Shown: positions 23,899-34,532 of the stretch, piece by piece
Numbering within the stretch: the stretch's first letter is position 1
How the letters are laid out: the number at the start of each line of letters is the position of its first letter
Origin: Holtermannia corniformis
Taxonomy: Eukaryota > Basidiomycota > Tremellomycetes > Holtermanniales
NCBI GenBank assembly: GCA_001599935.1
Contig: BCIJ01000011.1
Location: 232,573-296,572, forward strand
Length of the DNA stretch: 64,000 nucleotides
Direction: 5' to 3'
Notes under the pieces: generated by a model
Databases searched by the model: none
What the model was told of the DNA's origin: nothing
Seen by the model: only the letters and a program-made list of their open reading frames with translations
Made by a program: the position numbers and the translations under genes

Positions 23899-24566
23899 CT
23901 TGGGTCTAGCCTGCTGCGCAACGTGTCAGCGCAGCTCTCATCCGGCAGTGTGGGCTCACGAATGAATGTATAAGTAAAAGTGTTGCTGCGGATGATCTGC
24001 TGCCTGAGCAATATGCTGCGACGAGGAAACCCCAAGACAGAGGGAAAGCGCAGCTTATATCCCCATGGTGCCGAGTAGCCGTCAAAGTGTGCCAGCTTCT
24101 CAAAAGAGGTGCAGAGGGATTGCGACCCACACTCGACGAAAGGATGACATGGATGAGACGAGAACAAGCTGACGGGATAGCAAAGGATGGCAAACTTCCG
24201 TTGTAAGTCTTGTACTGGGTCGAGTCCTTCTGGGGCGTTTCATCCCGTGCCATCCTTTGCGAAGCAGGCCGCGTGTCGGATGCGAACGGCCGTGGGAGCA
24301 TAACTGTGTGCTTCGCGGCACTCAATGCTCGGGAGCTGTGAGCAGCAAAGGATCAGCTTCCGGAGTAGAGAACTTCCTTTCTGTCCCAACTGTAGTGTCG
24401 TGACGCCACAGAATATAGTCATACTGAGGTTAGACCTGCTAACCTCAGTAGTCTGTCAGTATTGTCCTCATTTGGCAGATCATGTCAGAGGGCTGACTAC
24501 CTCTAGCCTGACACTTTCTTCGCTCGTCAAAGTATGGCAGTAGCAGTCTACAAGCGGTGTGCAGAT
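23899..24566. other. Intergenic, upstream of the secreted-protein gene
   Basis: About 670 bases with no supported gene. The left part is the promoter of the minus-strand secreted-protein gene. The right part is the 3' flank of the next minus-strand gene. A frame at 23906-24325 on the minus strand is open but featureless. Confidence 0.5.
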
Positions 24567-25537
24567 CTACAAACCCGTCCTCTTCCAGCATGTCCGTACA
24601 GGCCAGCTGATGATCGTCCACAATGTCACAAATGGCCAAGCTAGCACTGAGCCCCACCACGACAGACTGAGGAGCCGGCCCTTGGCTGACCAGGCGCGCT
24701 TGACGCTCTCGAGGAAGGTATTCTCCGTCAGCTTTGAGACGAGTATACTTGCCAGCGCAAAGAGAAAGGAAAGGACGAGGCCTGCAGCTCGCATCAGACG
24801 TGGCTGCCATACGTTGTCAACTGACCGAAAGTTCCCGTACCGACCGATGCTCCCTCATTGCTCAACCCGGGTGTGATGAGCGCACCAACGCCAGTCACCA
24901 GAATACCGTTCATGATCGTGTAGCAGAGTAGCAGCTGCCAATGCAGCGTCCGGACTTTGCGCCGTAGCCTTGGCCAACTTTCTTTAGGACTCGTTTGATC
25001 GTCGTTGAATTGGCGCAGAAACCATGTAGGTATCCCAAGGAGCTTGGGAAGGGCGAGAACGATGAGCGATATGAACCCGACGTAGAACGTGCTCAGGTAT
25101 GCTTGGGCCAAACCCCAGCGTAGTGGGCCGATGGCGATGATATCACCCGTCGCGGTACCGCCATTAGGATCTAGACGCGTGAGTCGTGGTCATGGTGACA
25201 TCAACCTCACCCTTCTCACTCATGCGCACGGAGCACGTTTTACCCTCACAAGTCGCTATGCACCTCAGCGCTAACATTTCCCTTGCGCAAACTGCTTACC
25301 AAAAAGCCCAACAAGCAGCGTGCCATGATTCAAGATGCTCGGATAGATCATTTGTGGATTCTCCGCGGTACCACTTGGCAACAGCAGCACCACGCCTCCC
25401 AACAAGCCCACTGAAACGCACTGCAGGGCCAGCGAGAGCCAGCGCAAGCTCCTCGCATGCTTGACAGGGTTATAGTCTCGCTTTGGAGGCGGCTGTTGTC
25501 TCCGTTCGGGAACGAGGGACTGGCGTGCGTTTGACAT
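24567..25537 (-). CDS. Multispan membrane protein, conserved type, unknown function
   Basis: Unrecognised polytopic membrane protein of about 265 residues. It starts at ATG 25537 with a Pro/Arg-rich cytosolic tail (MSNARQSLVPERRQQ), followed by one span (WLSLALQCVSVGLLGGVVLLL). After an intron of about 130 nt (around 25170-25300) the chain continues with spans near LSTFYVGFISLIVLALPKL, LLCYTIMNGILVTGVGALIT and AAGLVLSFLFALASILVSKL, then WWGSVLAWPFVTLWTIISW before the stop at 24567. A 38-nt intron joins GTGTF to AAGLVLS. A basic loop (RLRRKVRTLHW) separates spans 3 and 4. The gene is divergent from the PA28 gene with 204 bases between the two starts. Confidence 0.68.
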
Positions 25538-25741
25538 GCTTGGCTGCGCCTCTTCCGGCTGGAGGAATGCCTTTTCGCCCGGCTACGGAGGACAGGCGGT
25601 GACGTCGGTTCCTTTGTGCTGTACTCGGCTGCCTTTGCTCTTTCCTTTGTGCCGACGGGTGGTTGTTGAATAAGAAGCCTGCTGGAATGCAGGTGAGCGA
25701 TCAAACCATACAACAGCCCGGACTTGCGTCTGCTTTGCCAA

Positions 25742-26882
25742 ATGACACTCAGCACTGCCAATCCGAACTCGACCGCCACGGTCCCGTTGTCGGACGTCTT
25801 CAAGTCGAAGGCGATCACTACGTTTAAAAAGGTCAGCACTATTCAACTCGGATTCAGTGCGCCGAGCTTACTTACTGAGCGGTACAGGACCTGCAAGCTG
25901 CGTCTCGCAAGCGCGCGATCGACATTATCCAGCACCAGATCCCGGCGGCTATCACGCGGCTGCAGGCCCTACAGCTAGCCGAGCTGACTGACCCGTCGCA
26001 CCCGCTGCACCCAAGCCAGACGACCAGGGGTGCATATGCCAAGGTGACCATGCAGCATGAGAATGTGGTTGGCGATGGCGATAGCACGGTTGTAGCGGGT
26101 AGTATCGAGGACGACGGGATGGGAACCGGGAGGAGGTATATGGACAAGATGCAAGCGAATGAGAATCAGGTCAAGCTGATTGCAATCATGGATCGGTGAG
26201 TGGTTGTGGAGGCGGCAAGAGGGAGATACTAATGGTGCACAGCGAATACCAAGAGTTGCACTTCCTTGCGCAGGATCTACGCCAGTGGCTTGAGCTCGAG
26301 GTGCCGGTCATCGAGGACGGCAACTCTTTCGGTAGGTCGGCTCATCGTCGGGACCGTTGCCCGCTGACGAACCACCAGGCAGCGAGGTTCAGGCGCATAT
26401 CCTTGGCGATCTTGAGCAGGCATCAAATCAAGCCAGCGCGATGCAGAACGGCGCCCGTGCGTTGCCGTACGCGGCCTGAGCGTTCGAGGTTGACGCTATC
26501 CCTAGGGTCGCACCATGTTGATCGGCAAAAGTTTGCGGCCATATGGGCCGTGCATCCCAACATTGAGGTTGGTCTGTGCCGCGGTCAGGGGTTAGCGTGC
26601 TGACTGTCTGCAGGATTATGGGGTGCGTCTGCGATCAGCGATGACAGGTCTCGTGAGCTGACCACTTTTCGAACTGTCAGTACTCGATTGCAGCTGTGAG
26701 TCTTTGTCGCCGCCAGTAACAACCGCCTGATTGTCCAGTCTGATCGGTTCGACCACTTCCTTTCCCGCTCGCACGTGCGGATCATGCTGCGGTCGTACAC
26801 TGCGCTACTCAACAAGCTGGAGCTCAACTGGGAAAAGGTTGTGCACCCCAAAGGCCAGCACAGCAGCGGCGGCATGTACTAG
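25742..26882 (+). CDS. Proteasome activator PA28 (REG/PSME3-type) homologue
   Basis: Subunit of the 11S ring that caps the 20S proteasome and opens its gate without ATP. Exons: 25742-25831, 25888-26195, 26243-26331, 26379-26456, 26506-26567, 26614-26622, 26681-26695 and 26739-26882. The C-terminal PA28 domain is diagnostic. LRQWLELEVPVIEDGNSFG matches the activation-loop region (IEDGNxFG), then come HPNIEDYG and a final helix with RSYTALLNKLELNWEKV. The chain ends in Met-Tyr, close to the Leu-Tyr end of animal REG-gamma, which inserts in the 20S alpha pockets. The N-terminal helix region is also present, with an acidic linker. Two successive microexons of 9 and 15 nt lie in the domain. Budding yeast lacks PA28, so its presence supports a basidiomycete or other non-Saccharomycetes fungus. 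Confidence 0.88.
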
Positions 26883-27155
26883 GGCGGCGACTGTACATAG
26901 ATGGCATGCACGGTGCTGTATCTCCGGCCGACGCGGCACGCGATCCTAATGGATCGGGCCGGTGACTTTGTAATGCTCGGCTGATGGGATTAGGATCCCG
27001 TTGTAATCCAACCGGGTGATCCCCCCGATTAGGACAAATCGGAGGAACCGGCCCAGTCGCGCGTTCGTTCGGTCGAGTGCGGTCCCCCGTACAGTGCGCA
27101 ACCGACCCCCGCGTCTCATCCACCGCGAGTCTTCTCACTCTCATCACCGCCCACC

Positions 27156-30100
27156 ATGGCAGCCCAGCAGCCACAGTCAGCGTCGACCATCGCAAAGGTC
27201 ACAAACACTATAAAGTCATCCATTGTCCCCGGCGAGTCGGAGCTCGCAAAGTGGAAGAGGACGTTTGAGAGCTTTGCAAAGGTCGAGGTCGAAGGAAAAA
27301 AGTGAGTTGGGTTGGTCGTCGTGTTTGAGAGGTGTGAAGAGCTTGTGAGCAACGTCGGCCGACGTGCCAGAGCTTGTTGCAAGGTTGACCGTCGAGTCGA
27401 GGAGCTTCAGGCACGGCTGCGAACCACAGCAGCTCGTAAGATGTCCGGCGGCGTGCGCGGCATCCGTGGCGGTCACGAGCTGTCGAATACAAGTAGGGCA
27501 TTTGCTGCACCATCTGTCACCGAATATTGTCTCGAGCTTGCGAGTCTCATCGTTGGCTCCTAATTCGCTTCAGCCTTGGGAACTACGCAAAGAGCCGAGG
27601 GCCTGCTTGAGCTGTAACGTGATGATGGCGATTGGTCACCATATCGACATGCCTTTGGGGGACAAATATTGACGACCTCAGGTATCTCGATGTCAACAAC
27701 TTCATCGATGCTATCGCGCCAACCGATGAAGGCTTCAACCGCATCAAGCGCGAGCAGTACTCTGTCTGTACGTAACTGCGCAAGAGCCTCTGTTGAGACT
27801 GACACGGCAACCTACAGTGTTCCGCGTCGCCGACCTGTCGAAGCGTGGTTTGGTATCATGGGAAGATTTCACTGTCTTTGAGACTTGTGAGTCGATTGCC
27901 GGGTAGCGAGGTCATTGGCTAATGAACTCCGCGCAGTGCTGAAACGAGTACGCAGATCTGCACGTGGGCAGATCGAAGGGTGCTGATGGGATCGTAGCCG
28001 GATGCCGATTACCAACTGGCCTTTCAGGTGTTCGACGTGTAAGTCAAAACATTCGGTACTCGATCATGTCTGACTCGTGCGAACAGCGACGCATCGGGCA
28101 ACATCACGTTTGACGAGTTCAAATCGGTGCTGTCTGCTGGAATCGAGGCCGGTGGTAAAGATTTTATCCGTGCGTGCGGTCCTCTCACCCTCGTTGCATT
28201 CTGATGATTTCAAACCTGCAGCGTTCAACTTTGAGTGTGACTGGATCAAGCTTTACCTCGGCAAGCGTGATGGCTCGCACGTCCTTGGCTGTACGTTGCG
28301 TTGCGCACCACCGCCCTGTAGCTCATACTCGCAGACAACGAGTTCACACAGCTCATCAAGGGCCTCCAGGGCGAGCGCCTCAGACAGGCGTTCCGTTACT
28401 TTGACAAGGACGGCGATGGCTACATTTCGCCGAGCGAGTTTCAGAAAATCATCATTGTTTGCTGTCGCAAAGTTTCTGTATCATAGGTTTGCTGACAAAT
28501 TTGCATAGGACATTGCCGGTCACAAGCTCTCGGAATCGGTCCTGGAACGCTTGCCAACGTTATGCACCCTGACCTCTGGACGGAGGATCAGCTACTCGGA
28601 AGTGATTGCTTTCCACAACAGTGCGTTTCCGTGACTGCACAGTCGCCAGCGCTGAACCGATCAGTCATTCGCGAGATGGACACTGTTGAGCGCGTGATCC
28701 GCGATGCAACGGCTAGGTCCAAGGATGGCCGTATCGACGTGTCGGACTTTTTGAATGAAGCGGCTGGTAGCATGCGCTATGGCGTGTTCACACCGATGGA
28801 GGTGCGTCGGAATTGTACAGTGTTTGGACGAGGCTTACAGGCACAGGCAAACATCATCTGGCACTTTGCAAGCCGCGGCAATGACCAGCCCGGTCAAAGG
28901 CTCGCCGCCGTCGACTTTGCAGCCCTACTCGATGCAAAGGTCCGCCCGCGCGCGACTCTCCTCAAAGCCACAGCTGACTCGCCATAGTGGCAACCGCCTC
29001 AGCTGTCCACTGCAGCTCCCTCTGCCAAGCAAGGCCATGGCTTCCTGGGCGAGCTCGCGCGATCGACGTACAACTTCATCCAGGGCGGCATTGCGGGCGG
29101 TATTGGCGCAACCGTAGTGTACCCCATTGATCTCGTCAAGACGCGGTATGTCGCTTGCGGTTCATAAGCCGCTTAACTGAGACCGCTGGTAGGCTGCAGA
29201 ACCAACGATCAACGGTCGTTGGCGAGGTGTTGTATCGCAATGCTGGAGACTGCATTCGGAAAGTCTATGCCAACGAGGGTGGTGTGAGGGCCTTCTACCG
29301 AGGGTGGGGACAATGTCATTGACGGGATGATGACTGATCACACACAGGGTCGGGCCTCAACTCGTCGGCGTGGCACCAGAGAAGGTCGGTCCTGCATCTG
29401 TCGGCTCCTCGCAAAATGCTGACTTCTACGTGCAGGCGATCAAACTTACCATCAACGAGTTGATCCGGAAAAAGGCAACAGATCCAGAGACGGGTAGGAT
29501 CACCTTGCCATGGGAGATCCTCGCTGGTGGTACGGCTGGTGGATGTCAAGTGGTGCGTCGAGCAGATTAGTCTATGAGTGCAACAAGGCTGACAGCCTTG
29601 CAGATCGTCACGAACCCTCTTGGTACGCCACATGTGGGCCGCGTGGCGCAAGCTGACATGAGCGCTTCGAACAGAGGTCTTGAAAATCAGGTGTGTGCTT
29701 TTATGTGCGTTGAGTTGCCAATGCTGAGTCGTTCATAGGCTGCAGATGGTGCGGTGACCGCGTAACAGCTGCGCGGTACAAGCTGATCAGGTCAGGCTGG
29801 TGAAATCGCAAGGGCCGAGGGCGGTACGCAGGTCAGCCGCGGGGCGCTGCACATCATTAGAGGATTGGGTCTAGTTGGCTTGTACAAGGTTAGGCCAACA
29901 ATCTGATTGCAGCTGCGCATAGTGCTGACGTAGCTGCCAGGGTGCTTATGCGTGCATTTGGCGGTGAGTAGTGGGTCGAGTATGATTCACTGTTGCTGAC
30001 GAGCCACTCAGTGATGTTCCATTCGTGCGTACTGTGAGGACAACAAATGACCGATGCTAAACCTACAACAGTCCGCAATCTATTTCACTGCGTAAGCAGC

Positions 30101-30831
30101 CCGTGCCTCGTGTTCCACCTAGCTAACGCCACTTGCAGATATGCCCATCTTAAAGTCGGTGGTCTTGCGCTGCTTGAGCACGACGCTGACTCTAGCGTAG
30201 AAAGACGTCTTCGGCGAGGGCAACCGGGGCAAGGTGCTCAGCTTTGGCGAGCTGCTTGCCGCTGCGGGTATCGCGGGCATGCCTGGTGCGTATCTCGTCG
30301 TTGCCGTCGCTTCCAGCTAACATTGCACAGCTGCGTACCTTACAACCCCCGCCGACGTCGTCAAGACACGATTGCAAACACAGGCCCGTGCTGGCGAGAC
30401 GGTCTACAAGGGTGTTGTCGATGGGTTCAGAAAGGTCTACCAAGAAGAGGGGCTCAAGGCGCTGTACAAGGGTGGTGTTGCTCGGTAAGTCCGGTGCCGG
30501 TCCCAAAGATGCAGACAGTTGACATAAGCAGTGTTATTGTACGTCTTATCTAGCCCGCACACGTGGTTGCTGACTGACCTCTCAGCGTTCATCACCCCAA
30601 TTTGGTGTGACGCTCGTTTGCTATGAGCTCTTCCACAAGCACTTCCCTTACCCCTTTGGCGACGACCGGCCGCAGGTTGTGCGCCCCACCCGGGCGGCTT
30701 CAACCGACATCTCCCGCGTGCGCGCGCGCAACGCACTCAAGATCCTTCTGGATTGCTCCAGTCACTTTGGCGAGCGCACGCCGGCGCAGCGTTTGGCCCA
30801 GTTGCCAAAGGTCTTCCAACAACAAAAGTGA
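27156..30831 (+). CDS. AGC1: Mitochondrial aspartate/glutamate carrier with EF hands (AGC1)
   Basis: Inner-membrane carrier of about 700 residues exchanging aspartate and glutamate for the malate-aspartate shuttle. The N-terminal half is the calcium-sensing domain. EF-hand loops are seen in [14 protein letters not shown] and [14 protein letters not shown], with weaker ones in [11 protein letters not shown] and [10 protein letters not shown]. The C-terminal half holds three carrier repeats with [22 protein letters not shown] and [11 protein letters not shown], plus RDVPFSAIYF and [10 protein letters not shown] typical of AGC carriers. The chain ends in a Lys/Gln-rich tail (FQQQK). I count about 26 introns in 3.7 kb, including exons of 11 nt (27937-27947) and 7 nt (30532-30538). 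The first intron (about 27302-27680) is about 380 nt, far longer than the rest. Every joint was checked for frame against the family pattern. Confidence 0.93.
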
Positions 30832-30966
30832 TGGGCGTTGTACATTGATATCTAGGATTATTGTACAGATGCAGCGCAGTGCATGCAGATAAGGCGTCCA
30901 TGCTGCGTTCTTCACTTTGCTTTGCATGGCATCTACGGAAACTGCTGCTGAGCTGGGTGGATTGTC

Positions 30967-32001
30967 TCAAGCCACAACACTGTCGCTCGCGCGAAACACG
31001 GCTACCGCGTCCGCTGCATCGGTGTATGCCTCGTGTTTCTCGCTCGGCGTACGTGGCGGCGAGACAAGCAACTCGTCGTTGCTGTCCAGGGCAATCTCGC
31101 CTTCTGCGGACTCGAGAGCACTGGCGGGTCAAACGTCAGCAGAGTGGCAGAAGCAGAATGACTTACTCAAGAGCAAAGTGAATCCCCATGGTGATAAGAG
31201 GGAGGGTGCTGGTCACAGCGCAGACCATGAGGAACCAGCCGCCCTGGCCTAGCGAGACCTGGGTGACGGCCTCGTATCCCCCGAGTGCAGGTCCTTGTGA
31301 GGTGAGGTCGAGGACATTGCTGATCTTGTCTTGCAGCGACATCACGATGCCGAACGAAGTCCACGACAGAATGCAAGAAACGATGGCGCCGAGAAGTGCA
31401 ATGCCGAAAAGAGTGTGGTAGCTTGACCGGTGGTCCAAAGCTTTTGGCAGCGCGGAATGCTTGGCGTGGTGCATTGCCTGCCGTTGCGCGTACAGAGCGC
31501 AGATTGCAAAGTACAAGGTGAGGATATGACCGACAAATGCTGCGCTCCGTGAGTTCTGATCAACGCAAGCCCAAGGAAGAATCTCACCTGCAATAGTGAC
31601 AGGGCCCATAGCTTTGAGCAGCGCAGGCGTGTGGCAGATGGATGTGAGCTCCTTACTGTTGGCCGTCAGCGCGAGCCAAGGCCGTCCCGATCGACTCACA
31701 GTACACCCATCATTCCAATGGCAGGCAACCGGCCAAAGACATCAGTCCACCCATAGCCGATGATTGCCCGCCCAGCGACGCAATACTCTCCGTTACCCAG
31801 CGACTCGCACCAGCCATAGACCCCGAGGCTAACTTCCGCCAGATCAGCACTTTTGGCATCCGTGACAGTGACGTGGAGCAGAGCAGACATGGAGGAAGAC
31901 AAGCTGTGCGGCGGGGGGAGGCAAGAGATGGCAGTGTAAATGACAGTCAACGCGGAGAAAGGGAGGATGAACAGGCTGTACGGCGTTTGGGTCGCCTGCA
32001 T
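30967..32001 (-). CDS. SUR7/PalI-family membrane protein
   Basis: Four-span plasma-membrane protein of the SUR7/PalI(Rim9) family, whose members act in cortical domains or in pH sensing. The first span (FILPFSALTVIYTAISCLP) is followed by an extracellular loop with the family pattern VSLGVYGWCESLGNGEYC and GYGWTDVF. The remaining spans are around HILTLYFAICALYAQ, LFGIALLGAIVSCILSW and GWFLMVCAVTSTLPLITMG. The loop cysteines of the WC..G..C motif are present. The cytosolic tail is acidic and ends ...FRASDSVVA. Three introns are supported. I start at ATG 32001; the frame stays open upstream to 32310, so a longer N-terminus is possible. It is convergent with AGC1 and shares no sequence with the MFS array that follows. 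Rim9-like pH sensing or eisosomal function cannot be told apart here. Confidence 0.75.
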
Positions 32002-32417
32002 CGGTCGACGCTGGGCATCATTCCCGTCGATGTCGTCGCCCGCTTCTAGAAGTGGCGTACAGTCTTCGGTCGGCTCCCGAAGTGAAAGTGCGTTGCTGTA
32101 CCACATGCTAAATTCGGCTAGGGTATCGATCAGCGGTCCTGCTGCGAGTACGGTCGCTCTTGTACACGCCAGTACAAAGCGGACAAAGCGCGTTTCGTCC
32201 ATTGTTTCACAGTCTCGGAGCAAAGGAACAAAGGTGACCAGCCCGGTATGTCCTTTCATGCGCAGCACTGTGACGCTCGTGTAAAACGACGCCGGCCAAA
32301 GGAGTCCCAAGTGATGATACGTATTCTCACTGGCAATATCTTGATCGGGTAGGATTCTACCGAAGCGCGTGGTACATCCGCCTCCTACAGTACTATCGTC
32401 TCATCTGATGAAAGATC
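32002..32417. other. Intergenic between SUR7-like and the first MFS gene
   Basis: About 400 bases. It holds the promoter of the SUR7/PalI gene and the 3' flank of the first MFS gene. An open frame extends the SUR7-like gene upstream to 32310, but its sequence (acidic, no conserved features) does not decide whether it is translated. Confidence 0.45.
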
Positions 32418-34271
32418 TCATGAAGTTCGGGGGGCGAGCAACTCTTCCCGAGCTTCAACATCGATGATGGTCTCCACGTCGGAATATTCTCTGGCCAAAC
32501 GTCGTGCTAGTAGCGCGGGACAAAGGGAGATCGCAAACAGTGTGATCCACACAGTCTGACGTGCGGCTGTACCAGGCATTGCTGCGGTGGAAAGACCGTA
32601 TTGCCACCTACGACGCGCATCAGTCGTCAGGGTCCGACTGTGGTTAAACTGACCCCATCCATGCAGGGCCGATGAATCTGCCGATTGACTATCCCGAGTC
32701 AGCCATGAGCGAATGCAGCTGATGTAAACATACCCCGACAACGGTGTTGCACGCGTTTGACATTGCCAACAAGTCTGGGCGAGACATTTCGGCCAAGAGC
32801 ATGTCGTTGAGGCTGATTCTGTCAGTAGACAACGTAAGGATGGCGAATCACTTACGGCCATGCCATTCCGCCAACGATGCGCAACGCTGAGTGTACCACC
32901 AAACCGGCGTACAGAATCCACCGGATGGTGGCACTGTTGACCAGCAGCGGCCAAGCTAATGCCGCAAGGGGCCACACGGACAGCAGCACAACGAGTCCCT
33001 GGCTCTTGCCAAAGCGCGACACAGTGTAGCGCACAATGAAGGGTGACGATATCGCGTAGAACAGTCCGTGACAGGTCAACACAAAGCCTATGGTCGGCAC
33101 CTGATAAGCTATCAGTCACCTCCTGGAGGATCTTGCGCTACTTGCCGACATGCCAAAGCCCCCTTGTTCTACTGGCGTAGCTGCCACGATCGTGAGAGCT
33201 GTGATATTCGCGAAATCTACAATCTGTGTAGCTGCACTCGTTTAGCAGCATGATGCTGCAGCGAAGATGCGACGCACCCAGATATACAGACAGCAATGTT
33301 TGGATACCGGGTTGTCGCACGGCTGTCAATGCGCCTGCCCGAGCTCTTGAGTTTCCTGCAGGCTCTTGTCCGAATGCTTTGCCTAGCGTCTTTGTATACT
33401 CAGGAATCGTGCAGTAGGGATCAAGACCCCGTGCATACCTCTGGCAGCCATATGAGGCAGCAGACAGCCGCCCCGATAGCACTAGATAACTGAGTCACAT
33501 GCAGATGGTGGCCGGGAGACTCACATGAATCCAATGGCAACTGAGGGCGGAGCGTACGGGTTGAGCTTGAAAATCTGCATGTCGCCCAGTAGAGGCAATC
33601 GGCCTTCCGGTCTTGAGAGCATCCCACCAAGCACGGTCCTGTACATCGATGAATACATACCTAAGCTGTCTTTCACGCACGCAAAGGACTGCCCCGCAGT
33701 GAAGGCAGGTACATAAACCGCATACATGGTGGTGCGAGCGGTTTCGCTAACTTCCCTCGCCAATTCAGCAGTAATGGTCCGCGTACTGATGTGAACAGCG
33801 TTGATACCACCTTCGACATCAGCATCTCCAGTCGTAAAGTTCGGCTTACACATGAAGCGACAGAAAAGCAGAGCTCTGACGGAATGACTGAATCCCAGCG
33901 CGGAGGACCACATCGCGAGCCACAGCATACTTGCCACTAAGACTCTGCGACGACCGATAGTGTCACATAAGCGAGCGACAGGTAACGCGATCGCCCCTTC
34001 TACACCCATCATGAGGGCCTCCTGCTCGGCCATTGAGTGCTGCACAACGGCCATACAGCAACTCACGGCAAGCCCAGCATAGAAGGAGACATCGGATGCC
34101 GATAGCCCAAGATCGGCTAGAAGCTGAGGGACAAAAGGGAAGACGACCCCGTATACGCATGCTGTTGGGAAGATCAATCTATGTAGTGTGCACCAAGGTG
34201 TTCTGACCATCAGCTGCCCTGGCGGCGATGACCGGAATGAAAGATCGCCATGGGACCACTGTGCCGGTCAT
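32418..34271 (-). CDS. MFS transporter, DHA1-like, array copy 1
   Basis: Twelve-span drug:H+ antiporter-type transporter. Exon 1 (34271 to about 34209) encodes MTGTVVPWRSFIPVIAARAADG and ends right after DG, the position shared by the paralogues. The next exon gives ACVYGVVFPFVPQ and the cytosolic loop motif RLCDTIGRRRVL between helices 2 and 3. The C-half contains HGLFYAISSPFIVRY and SIGRFIGPAWMG, then a last span (QTVWITLFAISLCPALLA). The tail is acidic (VETIIDVEAREELLAPRTS). At least eight introns were removed and no in-frame stop remains in the joints examined. Substrate and direction are unknown. Copies 1-5 are tandem and head-to-tail; the next start lies 262 bases upstream of the neighbouring stop. 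The tail carries EELL, a variant of the acidic dileucine seen in the other copies. Confidence 0.8.
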
Positions 34272-34366
34272 GAAAGTAACAAGATGGCAGTTGCATGGAC
34301 AAATCACGACGCCCTAGCACTGTGTACGGCCATCGGCACGTCGCCCGACAAAAGGGGTGCGTGTAG

Positions 34367-34402
34367 TGACGATCATGACGATCATGACGATCATGACGAT
34401 CG
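34367..34402. repeat. Four tandem copies of the 9-mer TGACGATCA
   Basis: The 9-base unit TGACGATCA repeats four times (last base G in the fourth copy) in the gap between MFS copies 1 and 2. It lies upstream of copy 1 on the minus strand, within about 130 bases of its start, and could be a clustered protein-binding site or a neutral microsatellite. Confidence 0.7.
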
Positions 34403-34532
34403 CTATGATTAGCGCTGTCTCCTTTCACCCCTTATTGGCATGTTCCACATGGTGATGCATTCTCGTTATGATGTCGTGTAGTCTCATCTATGCGTAGTAT
34501 CGCGCAGCTCGAAAACCAGTTTTGTGTAAACC

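Noticed and set aside
29890..29990. Apparent frameshift in AGC1 before RDVPF
   Set aside because: An alternative acceptor (CTGCCAG, ending at 29940) gives [13 protein letters not shown] with normal splice sites, so no lesion is needed.
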